Source of the DNA: Noviherbaspirillum humi | GTDB taxonomy: Bacteria > Pseudomonadota > Gammaproteobacteria > Burkholderiales > Burkholderiaceae_D | DNA length: 45,928 nt | Direction: 5' to 3' | Assembly: GCF_900188095.1 (NCBI RefSeq) | Contig: NZ_FZOT01000028.1 | Location: forward strand, 1-45,928 | In this document: one piece after another, positions 1-7,947 of the stretch | How positions within the stretch are numbered: position 1 is the stretch's first letter | Layout: every line of letters starts with the position of its first letter | The notes under the pieces: generated by a model | The model's input: only the letters and a program-made list of their open reading frames with translations | Told to the model about the DNA's origin: nothing | The model's database searches: none | Position numbers and translations under genes: made by a program

Positions 1-50
1 TTGCGCTTGGCCGTCCAGCGCTTGAATTCATCGTCCATCTTTACGCTCAT
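1..50 (-). CDS. IS3-type transposase OrfA-like protein (DUF1153-like), N-terminus only
   Basis: Only the first 16 codons lie in the window, read on the minus strand from the ATG at 48-50. A good Shine-Dalgarno (AAGGAAG) stands just upstream. The peptide begins MSVKMDDEFKRWTAKRK, which resembles the start of small helix-turn-helix proteins carried by IS3-family insertion sequences in Burkholderiales; this is recalled family knowledge, not a search result. If correct, the protein is the DNA-binding helper of the transposase and the main transposase ORF lies to the left of the window. The following 52 bases look like the IS leader and terminal repeat. Confidence 0.5.
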   Translation of the reverse strand, partial: MSVKMDDEFKRWTAKR

Positions 51-102
51 GTCATCTTCCTTTCAAGATTATGACCTGAGCAGGTTTTCAGTGGGCCGTT
101 AC
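1..102 (-). mobile_element. Probable right-hand edge of an IS3-family insertion sequence
   Basis: Read on the minus strand, the DNA from 102 begins TGTAACGGCCCACTG, continues through a short leader and reaches the start codon of the OrfA-like gene at 50. IS3 elements typically begin with TG and end with CA, so a boundary at 102 fits. The neighbouring reading frame (132-395) stays open back to about this point, which suggests insertion next to or into that gene. The other end and any target duplication are outside the window. Confidence 0.4.
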
Positions 103-131
103 ATTCCTTCAAAGGCGAGCCAATAGGGTGT

Positions 132-395
132 GTGATTGACGACCGCTATGAGTTTCCGTGGCAGAACGGCCTGCTGTTACCGACTGACGAATGCCTGAAG
201 AAAGAGGCACTGCTCAAATTCATGACGCAGGAAGATGAAGAAAATGAGGCAATGTGGGCACAGGTTTTCGAGCTTGGCCTGATGGAGGAAGAAAATTGGC
301 AGGTCCTCGATACTGCCGGCAAGACGACGCATTTCATTACGCCACCCGCCATCGACAATTGCTGGTTCATCGAATGGCGGTTCATTCAGCAGTGA
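132..395 (+). CDS. Small acidic hypothetical protein, possibly 5'-truncated
   Basis: This is an 87-residue reading frame from a GTG start with only a weak ribosome site (AGGG). The product is acidic, with a Glu-rich stretch near residues 33-40, and contains several Trp residues; I recognise no family. The frame stays open upstream to a stop at 72-74, past the probable IS boundary at 102, so the real N-terminus may have been lost when the IS inserted and the GTG may be only an apparent start. It is convergent with the membrane protein at 516-1043. Confidence 0.5.
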   Translation: MIDDRYEFPWQNGLLLPTDECLKKEALLKFMTQEDEENEAMWAQVFELGLMEEENWQVLDTAGKTTHFITPPAIDNCWFIEWRFIQQ

Positions 396-515
396 CCTTT
401 TTTCGGCGTACAGGAGCCAACACGCGCTGTCAGGAAGTCATCGATCAGGCTTGCCGTGAACCCGCACAACGGCTTTGTGAATTCCTCGGTTTTCCTCTGT
501 TGCAGCCAGGGCGTG

Positions 516-1043
516 TCATGAGCCGCTCATGACATTCAACTTCTCAAAATACAGCCTCGCCCGCTTCTCCGAATAGTGATCGATCATGGTCTGGGCAACG
601 ACGAGCAACAGCAGCCCGGCCGCCAAGCCATGCACCCATCCCCGCTGCGTCAGCAGCAAGCCGGCCAGGGCCAGCACGCCGACGGCTGCAGCGGCATAGC
701 GATAGTATTTGTAGAGGGATATCACCACGCTGATGCGCTCCCGTTCGGCAGAGATAGCCGAGGCGCGCTGCTCGCTGCCCAATGCCTGCGTCACGTTGCC
801 GGAGAGTCCCTTGTCGCGGACCAGCAGCGACACCGCCATGGCCGACAGGAGCGAGGCTGAGACGAGCACCGTGATGGCGAGCGCCATGGCGAAACCGGTT
901 CGCGTCGCGGCCCATAGCCAGGCCGCGACGATCGCGAGCACGGCGGATCCGCTCAGGATGATCAGCATCTCCTGGCGCTCGCCGGCAAAATAATCGAGCA
1001 CCGCCATCTGCATCTGCTGGACGAATTCATTGGACACGATCAT
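516..1043 (-). CDS. Hypothetical four-helix membrane protein
   Basis: A 175-residue protein starting at the ATG at 1041-1043, with GGGAGA about eight bases upstream. Four hydrophobic segments are visible, at roughly residues 25-46, 51-72, 115-132 and 135-151, separated by a polar loop (about 75-112) rich in Arg, Ser and Glu. It is probably an inner-membrane protein with a cytosolic or periplasmic central loop. No domain or catalytic motif was recognised. It stands alone: the upstream region carries no cotranscribed gene, and its 3' end converges with the gene at 132-395. Confidence 0.7.
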   Translation of the reverse strand: MIVSNEFVQQMQMAVLDYFAGERQEMLIILSGSAVLAIVAAWLWAATRTGFAMALAITVLVSASLLSAMAVSLLVRDKGLSGNVTQALGSEQRASAISAERERISVVISLYKYYRYAAAAVGVLALAGLLLTQRGWVHGLAAGLLLLVVAQTMIDHYSEKRARLYFEKLNVMSGS

Positions 1044-1481
1044 CTGGCGTTCTCCCTTAAATTAATTCGCGTTGGTTGGGCACTTTCTGATTGCGCCCCA
1101 TCGATCGGCAGGGCGCCGGAAGGAAGTTGTCATAGTAGCATCCGTTTTAAGCCTTACTTTTCGCTTGATTCCAGATGTCGCCGGCCCGCTACGGTTTCCG
1201 GTCGATTCACCCGCCCGTGGCCAGATTTGACTCGCGCCTCGACAGGAGCGCAAAAGGAAGGCACGAATATGGCGGCGGAAATGAAAAAGCCCGCCGAGGC
1301 GGGCTTTCATTCAATGCATGGGACCGGGAAGCGGCCGCGATGCGCGGCCTGCTCGATCGGTCAATGGCTGCCCATGCTATCTGCATGGTGCGCCACCGGC
1401 CGATCCATCTTCATGCAATCCAGCGCGGGAAAATTTCCCGGCTGGACAACAAACGTTTTGCGGCGACGAATCGCCTCGGGC
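1044..1481. other. Intergenic region, no gene supported
   Basis: These 438 bases separate the membrane-protein gene from the cold-shock gene. The region holds the strong hairpin at 1289-1304 and a near-palindrome, CGGGAAAATTTCCCG, at 1426-1440. Reading frames that cross it translate the hairpin itself and have no family resemblance, so I leave them out. Confidence 0.6.
1284..1309 (-). terminator. Factor-independent terminator, probably bidirectional
   Basis: The hairpin GCCCGCC-GA-GGCGGGC (1289-1304) is flanked by A-runs on the left and T-runs on the right. A minus-strand transcript would end in the stem followed by five U residues. It sits about 170 bases past the cold-shock gene stop and could also stop plus-strand transcription. 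Confidence 0.65.
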
Positions 1482-1691
1482 TTAGATGGCCCGGATGTTG
1501 GTGGCCTTGTCGCCTTTCGGACCCTTGCCGATCTCGAAGGAGACGCGCTGGTTTTCCGCGAGGCTCTTGAAGCCGTTGGACTGGATGTCCTGGAAGTGGG
1601 CGAAGACGTCGTTGCCGCCGTTATCGGGGGCGATGAAGCCGAAGCCCTTCGAATCGTTGAACCATTTGACTGTGCCGGTTTGCGTGCTCAT
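1482..1691 (-). CDS. cspA: Cold-shock protein (CspA family)
   Basis: A 69-residue single cold-shock domain, the family's usual length. RNP1 (KGFGFI, residues 15-20) and RNP2 (VFAHF, 29-33) are intact, so it should bind single-stranded RNA/DNA and act as an RNA chaperone in the cytoplasm. I chose the ATG at 1689-1691, preceded by AAAGGAA, over a start 15 codons upstream that lacks a ribosome site. The 5' leader is probably long, as is typical for cspA-type mRNAs that refold with temperature. Whether it is cold-induced cannot be told from the sequence; betaproteobacteria carry several paralogs, so the symbol is only at family level. Confidence 0.93.
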   Translation of the reverse strand: MSTQTGTVKWFNDSKGFGFIAPDNGGNDVFAHFQDIQSNGFKSLAENQRVSFEIGKGPKGDKATNIRAI

Positions 1692-1927
1692 GTTTTTTCC
1701 TTTAATTGTAGGGAGGGCTTGGCGCCCGAACGGCACCTGAAATCAAGGATGCTACCGAAGAGAATCAAACAGGAATGGCTCGAAACGAGCAAGACGGGAG
1801 AGAGACCAACAATGACGGCTTGATGCAAGTGCAGAGACCCACTATACAGGCAAAGCCCCTGATCACCTAGCGATACTTCATTTATTTCATTTATTTCGGC
1901 AGCGCGCCTGGCGGCATGATCTTGCCG
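1692..1927 (-). promoter_or_regulatory. Probable promoter and long 5' leader of the cold-shock gene
   Basis: A TATAGT-like -10 element is present on the minus strand at 1841-1846, without a convincing -35. Transcription from it would give a leader of about 145 bases, in line with the long regulatory leaders of cspA genes. No other gene is visible here. Confidence 0.3.
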
Positions 1928-2188
1928 TCAACGGCGGCGATAGTTGGAGGCTGGCGCGGGGCCGCGCTTTTCCAGGTGGCGGAAGGTGATGCGGCCCTTG
2001 CTCAGATCATAAGGCGACATCTCGATCGATACCTTGTCTCCCGCAAGAATGCGGATATGGTGCTGGCGCATCTTGCCCGAGGTATAGGCGATCAGCTGGT
2101 GCCCGTTCTCCAGATCGACGCGAAAGCGCGAATCCGGCAATACCTCGGTGACGAGACCGAGCATCTCCAGCAGTTCTTCTTTGGCCAT
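1928..2188 (-). CDS. infA: Translation initiation factor IF-1 (extra betaproteobacterial copy)
   Basis: An 86-residue S1/OB-fold protein. The body ([19 protein letters not shown] onward, with the YTSGKMRQ and DLSKGRI blocks) matches IF-1, which binds the 30S A site and helps start translation. It is longer than the classic 72-residue IF-1 through a basic tail ending NYRRR, as in the second infA copies of many betaproteobacteria. It lies outside any ribosomal-protein operon, which supports that view. The ATG at 2186-2188 has GGGGAA five bases upstream; longer upstream reading is low-complexity and unlikely to be coding. Confidence 0.92.
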   Translation of the reverse strand: MAKEELLEMLGLVTEVLPDSRFRVDLENGHQLIAYTSGKMRQHHIRILAGDKVSIEMSPYDLSKGRITFRHLEKRGPAPASNYRRR

Positions 2189-2528
2189 GTGCATTCCCCA
2201 TGAGTGGCTGCGCGATCCGCAGCCGCCTGGATGGCCCGCGATCATGCATCGAGGCGAGCCGGCGGCCGCGCGGGGCGCAGCAGGATTAGTGTGATGGCTC
2301 CGGCCATGCCGGGTGGGGCATGCGGGAGCAGGTGCGTCCGCTGTCAGCCAGCGGACGTTGGTGCGGATGCGAACGATGAAGGTAGGAAGCGCGCGGTCAA
2401 GAACTTCTCTGCAGCGCTTGGCGGATGGAAGAGACAGGCAAGCCCTGCTCTGGCAAAACGGCAAACTGCCATCGGACGACCGCACTATAGCACGGTATCC
2501 CTTGTGTCGAATCAGGCTTCAAATGCGG
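2189..2528 (-). other. Upstream region of infA, no gene supported
   Basis: This 340-base stretch separates infA from the DUF1488 gene. The only signal I see is a TATAGT -10-like hexamer on the minus strand at 2484-2489 with a poor -35, which would give infA a leader of roughly 290 bases. No supported reading frame or strong hairpin was found. Confidence 0.35.
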
Positions 2529-2858
2529 TCAAGAGGTGCGCGGCGGGCTGGAAAAGGTCTCTGGCGTCAGCACCAGCGGCGTGCCCGATACCCCGGCAGC
2601 GACCAGCCGCCGCGCCACGCCCTTGATCTTGCCCTCGTAGGCGTGGAATACCTCGAGCGGGCTGAACTGGGATACCTCGTCCGCCTTTATGCCGGACAGC
2701 TGCTGCAACGCTTCCTTGCGGATGAGGCATTCTCGGTCCAGGGCATCGACGTTCACGAAGAAAGCAATATCTTCCCCGCTTAGATGCGGTGCGTGGTCAT
2801 GGTGGTTCACGTTGAAATCCTTCACTGTTATGGAGCCGCGTTGCGTCCCTGGCTTCAT
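2529..2858 (-). CDS. DUF1488-like hypothetical protein
   Basis: About 109 residues from the ATG at 2856-2858. The central block resembles DUF1488: a hydrophobic strand (IAFFVNVDA), then ECLIRKEALQ, then a helical part with FHAYEGKIKGVARR. DUF1488 proteins are small, widespread in proteobacteria and of unknown function. No clear ribosome site precedes this ATG or the alternative nine codons upstream, so the start is uncertain. The tail after the domain is short and Pro/Ser-rich. It is not obviously in an operon with infA, given the 340-base gap. Confidence 0.6.
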   Translation of the reverse strand: MKPGTQRGSITVKDFNVNHHDHAPHLSGEDIAFFVNVDALDRECLIRKEALQQLSGIKADEVSQFSPLEVFHAYEGKIKGVARRLVAAGVSGTPLVLTPETFSSPPRTS

Positions 2859-3247
2859 CGCCGATCGGGTGAAGCGCTGAATCATCCGGAGGAGACGCTG
2901 CCTGCCTATTGAAATGCTTGACGCGTTCCGTGGAGAAGCCGCAGCTGCGAGCATCTGCAAGCCTGGCTCGCCAGGCGATGAAACCGGGACAAGAAGAATT
3001 GGTTCCTTGCATTATGAGTCCAATCGCGGCTTCATGTTCGATGCAAGCGCGGAAACGTAAACCAGGATCAATCAAGTCGCATTTATTTTGGGCTACGCGG
3101 CGGCCGGCCTTCCTTGGGATCTTCTTCGTGGCGAAGATTGCGCCGGCGCCGGTTCGTTCTGTTTTCCGAGCATCGAATGAAACCTTATTCAAGCCGGCGC
3201 GACTAAGCGAATTGGGCGATCAGTCCATTTTTACCGAGGGAAATTAG

Positions 3248-3418
3248 ATGGCAAAGAACGTGAAGAACAAGTATCCGGCCGACAAGACCGGCACCAAGTA
3301 CAGCGAATTCCGCAATACCAAGCGCACGCCGCCGGGCAAGACCAAGGCCGAGAAAGATGCCGCCGCCAAGCAGGCATCGACTTCGGCAACCGAGCAGAGC
3401 GCTGCGCAGACCGCCTGA
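3248..3418 (+). CDS. Small lysine-rich hydrophilic protein
   Basis: A 56-residue frame, short enough to be missed by common length cut-offs. It starts at the ATG at 3248 with GAGGG about seven bases upstream. The product begins MAKNVKNKYPADKTGTKYSE, is very rich in Lys, Thr and Ala, has no Cys or Trp and is probably disordered. I know of no function for such proteins. A partly paired hairpin (3439-3464) just after the stop could act as a terminator. Confidence 0.6.
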   Translation: MAKNVKNKYPADKTGTKYSEFRNTKRTPPGKTKAEKDAAAKQASTSATEQSAAQTA

Positions 3419-3677
3419 CCGCCATGCTCCGGCGGCGGCTTGCGTCATCGGATGATGGCGCAAGTCCCCGAGGCCGCATCGTTTCCACGCTGGCAGCGTC
3501 CCTTCACCGGCACGCGCCTGGCCTGCTGTGAAACCGATGCCATCGCCTGCAAAAGGCGAAGCCCCCTTTCGCGGTTTACGAAAGCCCGCCACAAAAGGTT
3601 CCCCTATAGTCATCGGCCTGATCAGTTCATGAAAAGGCCGGAGGCGCGCCACGCCATCGGCACAAGAGGAGCCATCG

Positions 3678-4658
3678 ATGAAGTTCAAACTCGCCGCCAA
3701 GCGCCTGCTTGGCTTGTGCGCCGTGCTGGCCGTTGCCGGCGCAGCCCATGCCCAGTCCCCCTATCCCACCCAGACCGTGACGCTGGTCGCATCCGCCGCC
3801 CCGGGCGGCACCACCGACCTCGCCGCGCGCATGATCGCCGAGCCGCTGTCCAAGGCGCTGGGCAAGGCGGTCATCGTCGAGAACCGGCCGGGCGGTTCCG
3901 GCGCCATCGCGGCCGCCGCGGTGAAGCGCGCCGCGCCTGACGGCCATACGCTGCTGGTCCAGTATTCCGGCTTCCAGGTCATCACGCCGCACCTCACCAA
4001 GGCCGCCTTCGATCCGGTGAAGGATTTCGCCCCGGTCGCCAATCTGCTGATCGCGCCGCAGGTGATCGTCATCCGCCCCGATCTGCCGGTGAAGACGCTG
4101 CCGGAACTGGTCGCCTACGCCAAGGCCAATCCCGGCAAGCTCAACTACGCCTCTTCCGGCAACGGTTCCCTGCAGCATGTCACCGGCGAGATGATCCGCC
4201 AGCTCACGGGCGCGGAAATCGCGCACATCCCGTACAAGGGCACCGGCCCGGCGCTGACCGACCTCCTCGGCGGCAACATCGACATGACCTTCACCACCGC
4301 GCCGCCGCTGCTCGGCCATATCAAGGCCGGCAAGATGCGGGCCCTGGCGGTCACCGGCAATGCGCCGCTGTCCAGCCTGCCGGACGTGCCGACCACCGCG
4401 AAAATCAAGGGCTTCGAGAAGCTCGACGCCACTTCATGGTTCGCCGTCTATGCCCCGGCCGGCACGCCGAAGGCCGTCGTGGAGCGCCTCAGCAACGAGA
4501 TCGGCAAGATCATGAAGACGGAAGAATTCCGCGCCAAGGCGGAGGCGCAGGGCGCGCATGCGATCTACATGAATCCGCAGGAGCTGGGCGACTTCACCAA
4601 TCGCGAGTTTCAGAACTGGGGAAAATTCGTGAAGGCGGCGAAGATCACGGGCGATTGA
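3678..4658 (+). CDS. Bug-family (TctC-like) periplasmic solute-binding protein
   Basis: A 326-residue protein with an Ala-rich signal peptide ending AHA-Q near residue 25. The family hallmarks are present: VTLVASAAPGGTTDLAAR at the start of the mature protein, VENRPGGSGAIA, the APDGHTLL block, HIPYKGTGPALTDLLGG, and the late WFAVYAPAGTPK block. Bug proteins capture carboxylates or similar small acids in the periplasm. No TctA/TctB membrane genes are nearby, which is common because Bug genes far outnumber transporters in Burkholderiales. The ribosome site AGAGGAG is seven bases before the ATG. It is convergent with the LysR gene at 4750-5673; the ligand is unknown. Confidence 0.93.
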   Translation: MKFKLAAKRLLGLCAVLAVAGAAHAQSPYPTQTVTLVASAAPGGTTDLAARMIAEPLSKALGKAVIVENRPGGSGAIAAAAVKRAAPDGHTLLVQYSGFQVITPHLTKAAFDPVKDFAPVANLLIAPQVIVIRPDLPVKTLPELVAYAKANPGKLNYASSGNGSLQHVTGEMIRQLTGAEIAHIPYKGTGPALTDLLGGNIDMTFTTAPPLLGHIKAGKMRALAVTGNAPLSSLPDVPTTAKIKGFEKLDATSWFAVYAPAGTPKAVVERLSNEIGKIMKTEEFRAKAEAQGAHAIYMNPQELGDFTNREFQNWGKFVKAAKITGD

Positions 4659-4749
4659 GCCGGCCCCGCCGCCGGCCTGCCCATCCTCGAGATGTTCGCG
4701 TCCCGAGGCAGCGGGCACGCCCTGCCTGCGCCTGTGCCGATGCGCGCGG

Positions 4750-5673
4750 CTAATGACCCGCCGCCGGCTTCGGCTTCCGCGAGGACATCGCCTTCTTCAC
4801 CATGCCGAACAATGCCTGGGCAGTGGGATGCAGCTTGCTGCCCTTGCGATGAATTAGGCCGATGGTGCGGCTGATGCGCGGCCCGGTGAGCGGCAGACCG
4901 GTCAGCGTCGGATAGGCATCGCCGAACAGCGCCAGGCTGGGCACCGCCGCCACGCCGAGCCCGGCGGCCACCAGCCCCATCGCGCCGGCGATATGATTCG
5001 CTTCATAGCGTATGGCCGGCCGCTTCTTCAACTTCGCCAGCGCGTGATCGATCAATGTCCGGTTGCCGCTGGTGCCTCCCACCGAGATGAAGCTTTCCTC
5101 GGCCAGCTCGTCCCATGACACCGATGCCTGCCTTGCCAGCGAATGCCGGCGCGGCACCGCGAGCACGAAATTCTCCTGATAGACGCCTTCGAACTCGATG
5201 TCGGATTCCTGCGCGCCGATGAAATTGATGCCGAAGTCGGCGATGCCCGCCACCACGCTCTCCAGCACCTGAGCCGCCCCTTCGTCGATGACCTTTACCC
5301 GGGCCTTCGGAAACTTCGCGGCAAATTCCTTGAGGACCGAAGGCACCAGATGGTTGGCCACGGTGGGCACGCAGGCCAGGGTCACCATGCCGCCGCGCTG
5401 GATCGAGGTTTCGGAGATGCCGCGTATGGCCAGCTCGAGCTCTTCCATCGCCGCCTGCGCATGCGGCAGGAACTGGCGGCCCGCCTGGGTCAGCGATACC
5501 CGCCGGGTGGTGCGCTCGAAGAGCTGGCTGCCCAGCGCGCTTTCCAGTCGCTCTATCCTGCGGCTGAGGGCCGGCTGGGAAACGAACAGCTCCTCGGCCG
5601 CCGCCTTGAAGCTGGACTTTTCAGCCACCGCGAGAAATGCAAGGATTTCATCGGTTTGGAGATCGATACGCAT
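4750..5673 (-). CDS. LysR-family transcriptional regulator
   Basis: A 307-residue protein of normal LysR length. The N-terminal winged helix-turn-helix (about residues 8-67) contains FKAAAEELFVSQPALSRRIERLE and LFERTTRRVSLT. The rest is a periplasmic-binding-protein-like effector domain. It is transcribed away from the Bug/SBP pair starting at 5822, the usual arrangement for a LysR protein that regulates its divergent neighbour. The 148-base gap holds a T-N11-A palindrome. The likely targets are the Bug gene at 5822 and perhaps the convergent Bug gene at 3678; the inducer is unknown. Confidence 0.93.
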   Translation of the reverse strand: MRIDLQTDEILAFLAVAEKSSFKAAAEELFVSQPALSRRIERLESALGSQLFERTTRRVSLTQAGRQFLPHAQAAMEELELAIRGISETSIQRGGMVTLACVPTVANHLVPSVLKEFAAKFPKARVKVIDEGAAQVLESVVAGIADFGINFIGAQESDIEFEGVYQENFVLAVPRRHSLARQASVSWDELAEESFISVGGTSGNRTLIDHALAKLKKRPAIRYEANHIAGAMGLVAAGLGVAAVPSLALFGDAYPTLTGLPLTGPRISRTIGLIHRKGSKLHPTAQALFGMVKKAMSSRKPKPAAGH

Positions 5674-5712
5674 CGTGCATTAATTAATAGAAATCGGGCA
5701 ATTTACATCCTA

Positions 5713-5727
5713 ATGCATATTCTGCAT
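5713..5727. promoter_or_regulatory. Candidate LysR operator (T-N11-A palindrome)
   Basis: ATGCA-N5-TGCAT is a perfect inverted repeat that fits the LysR T-N11-A rule (T at 5714, A at 5726). It lies in the 148-base gap between the divergent LysR and Bug genes. A second TGCATTAATTAAT stretch next to the LysR start codon may be a half site. Confidence 0.5.
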
Positions 5728-5821
5728 GATTCAATTTTGCTCAACCGGTCGAAACAGGGCCGGGCCGCACGCATCCATTGAGCAAAAGGCGCCCATTCAA
5801 CCTTCAGCCGACTCAATCATC

Positions 5822-6811
5822 ATGAAATCAAGCAAGCGACTTCTTCTCCAGGCCAGCCTGGCCGCCGCCGTGATGGCCGCCTTCGCGCCGCTCGCGTCCC
5901 ATGCCCAGCAGTGGCCGGCCAAGCAGCCGATCAAGCTGGTGGTGCCCTATGCCGCCGGCGGCTTCGCCGATCTTCGGGCGCGTCAGCTGGCGACCAAGCT
6001 GAGCAAATCGCTCGGCGCCAACGTCATCGTCGAGAACAAGCCAGGCGCCGGCGGCGTGGTCGGCACCGATTTCGTGGCGAAGTCGGCGCCGGACGGCTAC
6101 ACGCTCGGCATGGGCAACCTGGCGCCGCTGGCGGTGAACCCGACGCTGATGAAGCAGATGCCCTACAACGCCGCCAAGGACCTTCAGCCGGTGGTGCTGA
6201 TCGAAAAGGCGCCGCTGTTCCTGATGACCAATCCGAGCTCCGGCATTGCCAGCGTGGCCGATCTGATCGCCAAGGCCAAGGCCAATCCCGGCAAGTACGG
6301 CTTCGCCTCCTCCGGCATCGGCGGCGCCCACCATCTCTCCGGCGAAATGCTGAACATGCTCGCCGGCGTGCAATTGACCCACGTGCCGTACAAGGGCGGC
6401 GCGCCGGCCACCACCGACCTGTTCGCCGGCCATGTTCCCCTGATGTTCGAGATGGGCTACTCCGCGCTGCCGAATCTGCGAACCGGCAAGGTGAAGGCGC
6501 TGGCGGTCAGCAGCACCAGGCGCCTCGCGGTCGCGCCCGACGTGATGACGATGCAGGAGGCCGGCCTGAAGAACTTCGCTTCCTACAACTGGCAGGGCGT
6601 GGTGGCGCCGGCCGGCACGCCGTCCGACATCGTCAACCGCCTTAACAAGGAAATCAATGCCGCGCTCGCCGCCCCGGACATGAGGGCCAGCATCGAGGAA
6701 ACCGGCGCGGAAGTAGGCGGCGGCTCGCCGGAAGACTTCGCGAAATTCATCCGGAGCGAGACCGACACCTGGGCCAAGGTCATCAAGTCGGCCAAGATCG
6801 AAGCCCAATAA
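5822..6811 (+). CDS. Bug-family (TctC-like) periplasmic solute-binding protein
   Basis: A 329-residue protein whose start at 5822 was chosen because a normal signal peptide follows (MKSSKRLLLQ... to SHA-QQW). An upstream in-frame ATG at 5726 would add an unlikely extension; neither start has a strong ribosome site. Family blocks include KLVVPYAAGGFADLRAR, VENKPGAGGVVG, the APDGYTLG block and VPYKGGAPATTDLF. It is probably an organic-acid sensor or transporter subunit in the periplasm. It is followed 43 bases later by a second type of binding protein, and is divergent from a LysR gene that probably controls both. Confidence 0.93.
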   Translation: MKSSKRLLLQASLAAAVMAAFAPLASHAQQWPAKQPIKLVVPYAAGGFADLRARQLATKLSKSLGANVIVENKPGAGGVVGTDFVAKSAPDGYTLGMGNLAPLAVNPTLMKQMPYNAAKDLQPVVLIEKAPLFLMTNPSSGIASVADLIAKAKANPGKYGFASSGIGGAHHLSGEMLNMLAGVQLTHVPYKGGAPATTDLFAGHVPLMFEMGYSALPNLRTGKVKALAVSSTRRLAVAPDVMTMQEAGLKNFASYNWQGVVAPAGTPSDIVNRLNKEINAALAAPDMRASIEETGAEVGGGSPEDFAKFIRSETDTWAKVIKSAKIEAQ

Positions 6812-6854
6812 GCCCTGGCACCATCCAAATTCAATCCAAACAGAGGAGATACCC

Positions 6855-7664
6855 GTGATCCGCTTGAAATTCCTGCACACCGCGCGCAACGTGCTTGCGC
6901 TGTCCTTCCTGGCTTCGTCGCTCGCCTTTTCCCCGGCCCAGGCGCAGACGAACGGCGAAATCAAGGTGATGATCTCCGGCGGCTTCAGCGCCGCCTACGA
7001 TGAACTGGTGCCGCAGTTCGAAGCCAGGCATGGCGTCAAGGTCACCACCGTCCACGGCCCATCCATGGGCGCCACGCCGCAGGCGATTCCCAACCGCCTG
7101 GCGCGCGGCGAAAGCGCCGACGTGGTGATCCTGGCCGACACCTCGCTCGACAAGCTGATCGAGCAGGGCAAGGTGCTTCCCGCCTCGCGCACCGACCTGG
7201 TCCGCTCGATCATCGCCATGGCGGTCAAGGAAGGCGCGCCGGTGCCCAAGCTGGAAACCACGGACGACCTGAAGAAGGCCATGCTCGAGGCGAAGTCCAT
7301 CGCCTATTCGGACAGCGCCAGCGGCGTCTACATCGCCACCGAGATGCTGAAGAAGCTGGGCATCGAGGAACAGGTCAAGGGCAAGAGCCGCGCGATTCCG
7401 GCCGAGCCGGTGGCCAAGGTGGTGGCGCGCGGCGAAGCCGAGATCGGCTTCCAGCAGATGAGCGAGCTCAAGCCGATCAAGGGCATCACCATCGTCGGCC
7501 CGATTCCGGCGGAAGTGCAGAAGGTGACGGTGTTCTCGGCCGGCGTGGTCAAGGGCGCGCCCAATGAGCAGGGCGGCATGGAACTGGTGCGCTATCTCTC
7601 CTCCGAGGCGGCCGAGCCGGCCATCGTCAGGAGCGGGCTGGAGCCGGCCTGGAAGGGCAAATAA
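6855..7664 (+). CDS. ModA-like periplasmic substrate-binding protein
   Basis: A 269-residue protein starting at GTG 6855 with AGAGGAG seven bases before. A signal peptide ends near AQA (about residue 30). The mature part starts with EIKVMISGGFSAAYDELVPQFE and has a GESADVVILAD block, typical of the molybdate/tungstate-type type II binding fold (extracellular PBP_like). No ModB/ModC permease or ATPase is near, and pairing with a Bug gene is unusual, so molybdate specificity is not supported; such orphan proteins may bind other oxyanions or organic acids. It is probably cotranscribed with the Bug gene 43 bases upstream. The strong hairpin at 7781-7818 would end the operon. Confidence 0.85.
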   Translation: MIRLKFLHTARNVLALSFLASSLAFSPAQAQTNGEIKVMISGGFSAAYDELVPQFEARHGVKVTTVHGPSMGATPQAIPNRLARGESADVVILADTSLDKLIEQGKVLPASRTDLVRSIIAMAVKEGAPVPKLETTDDLKKAMLEAKSIAYSDSASGVYIATEMLKKLGIEEQVKGKSRAIPAEPVAKVVARGEAEIGFQQMSELKPIKGITIVGPIPAEVQKVTVFSAGVVKGAPNEQGGMELVRYLSSEAAEPAIVRSGLEPAWKGK

Positions 7665-7751
7665 GCGCGCCATGCCCGACCGATTCGCGTACCTGCTCAC
7701 CTTTACGCAGCTGCGAGGACGTTTGCATGGGCATTGATGGGTGGGCTTTCA

Positions 7752-7773
7752 AGCCTTACCGTGGAGTAAGGCT
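7752..7773. repeat. Small hairpin AGCCTTAC-N6-GTAAGGCT
   Basis: A perfect 8-bp stem with a CGTGGA loop, immediately before the larger hairpin at 7781. The pair resembles in order and spacing the stem units of the repeat cluster at 14.4-14.8 kb, where a similar stem is followed by CATAAAGGAAA and a C/G-rich hairpin. Confidence 0.5.
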
Positions 7774-7780
7774 CACGCAT

Positions 7781-7818
7781 AAAGAAAATCCCTCCCTTCA
7801 AGGGGAGGGATTTTCTTT
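7781..7818. terminator. Perfect 16-bp hairpin, terminator and dispersed repeat
   Basis: AAAGAAAATCCCTCCC, a six-base loop (TTCAAG) and its exact complement form a 16-bp stem with A and T runs at the outer ends. This suits termination in both directions between the convergent operon at 5822-7664 and the methyltransferase gene. The core CCCTCCC...GGGAGGG recurs at 14495-14514 and 14661-14681, so it belongs to a dispersed repeat family. Confidence 0.7.
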
Positions 7819-7947
7819 GCAGCCCGGCTTCGCGCGTCGATACCGGCTTGGGATTTGCTCTCGGCACAAGATTTACGGGCTGCCGGGCCGAACAGCACTC
7901 GCCGCAAGCAGCATCGGGCAGCACCGCCAACCGTCATCCCGCGCAGA

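Noticed and set aside
1227-1823. A 198-codon plus-strand frame across the cold-shock gene region
   Set aside because: It translates the terminator hairpin and then runs antisense to the cold-shock gene.
6855-7664. Naming the gene modA
   Set aside because: The fold fits, but no modB/modC or molybdate-linked gene is present, so the ligand is not supported.
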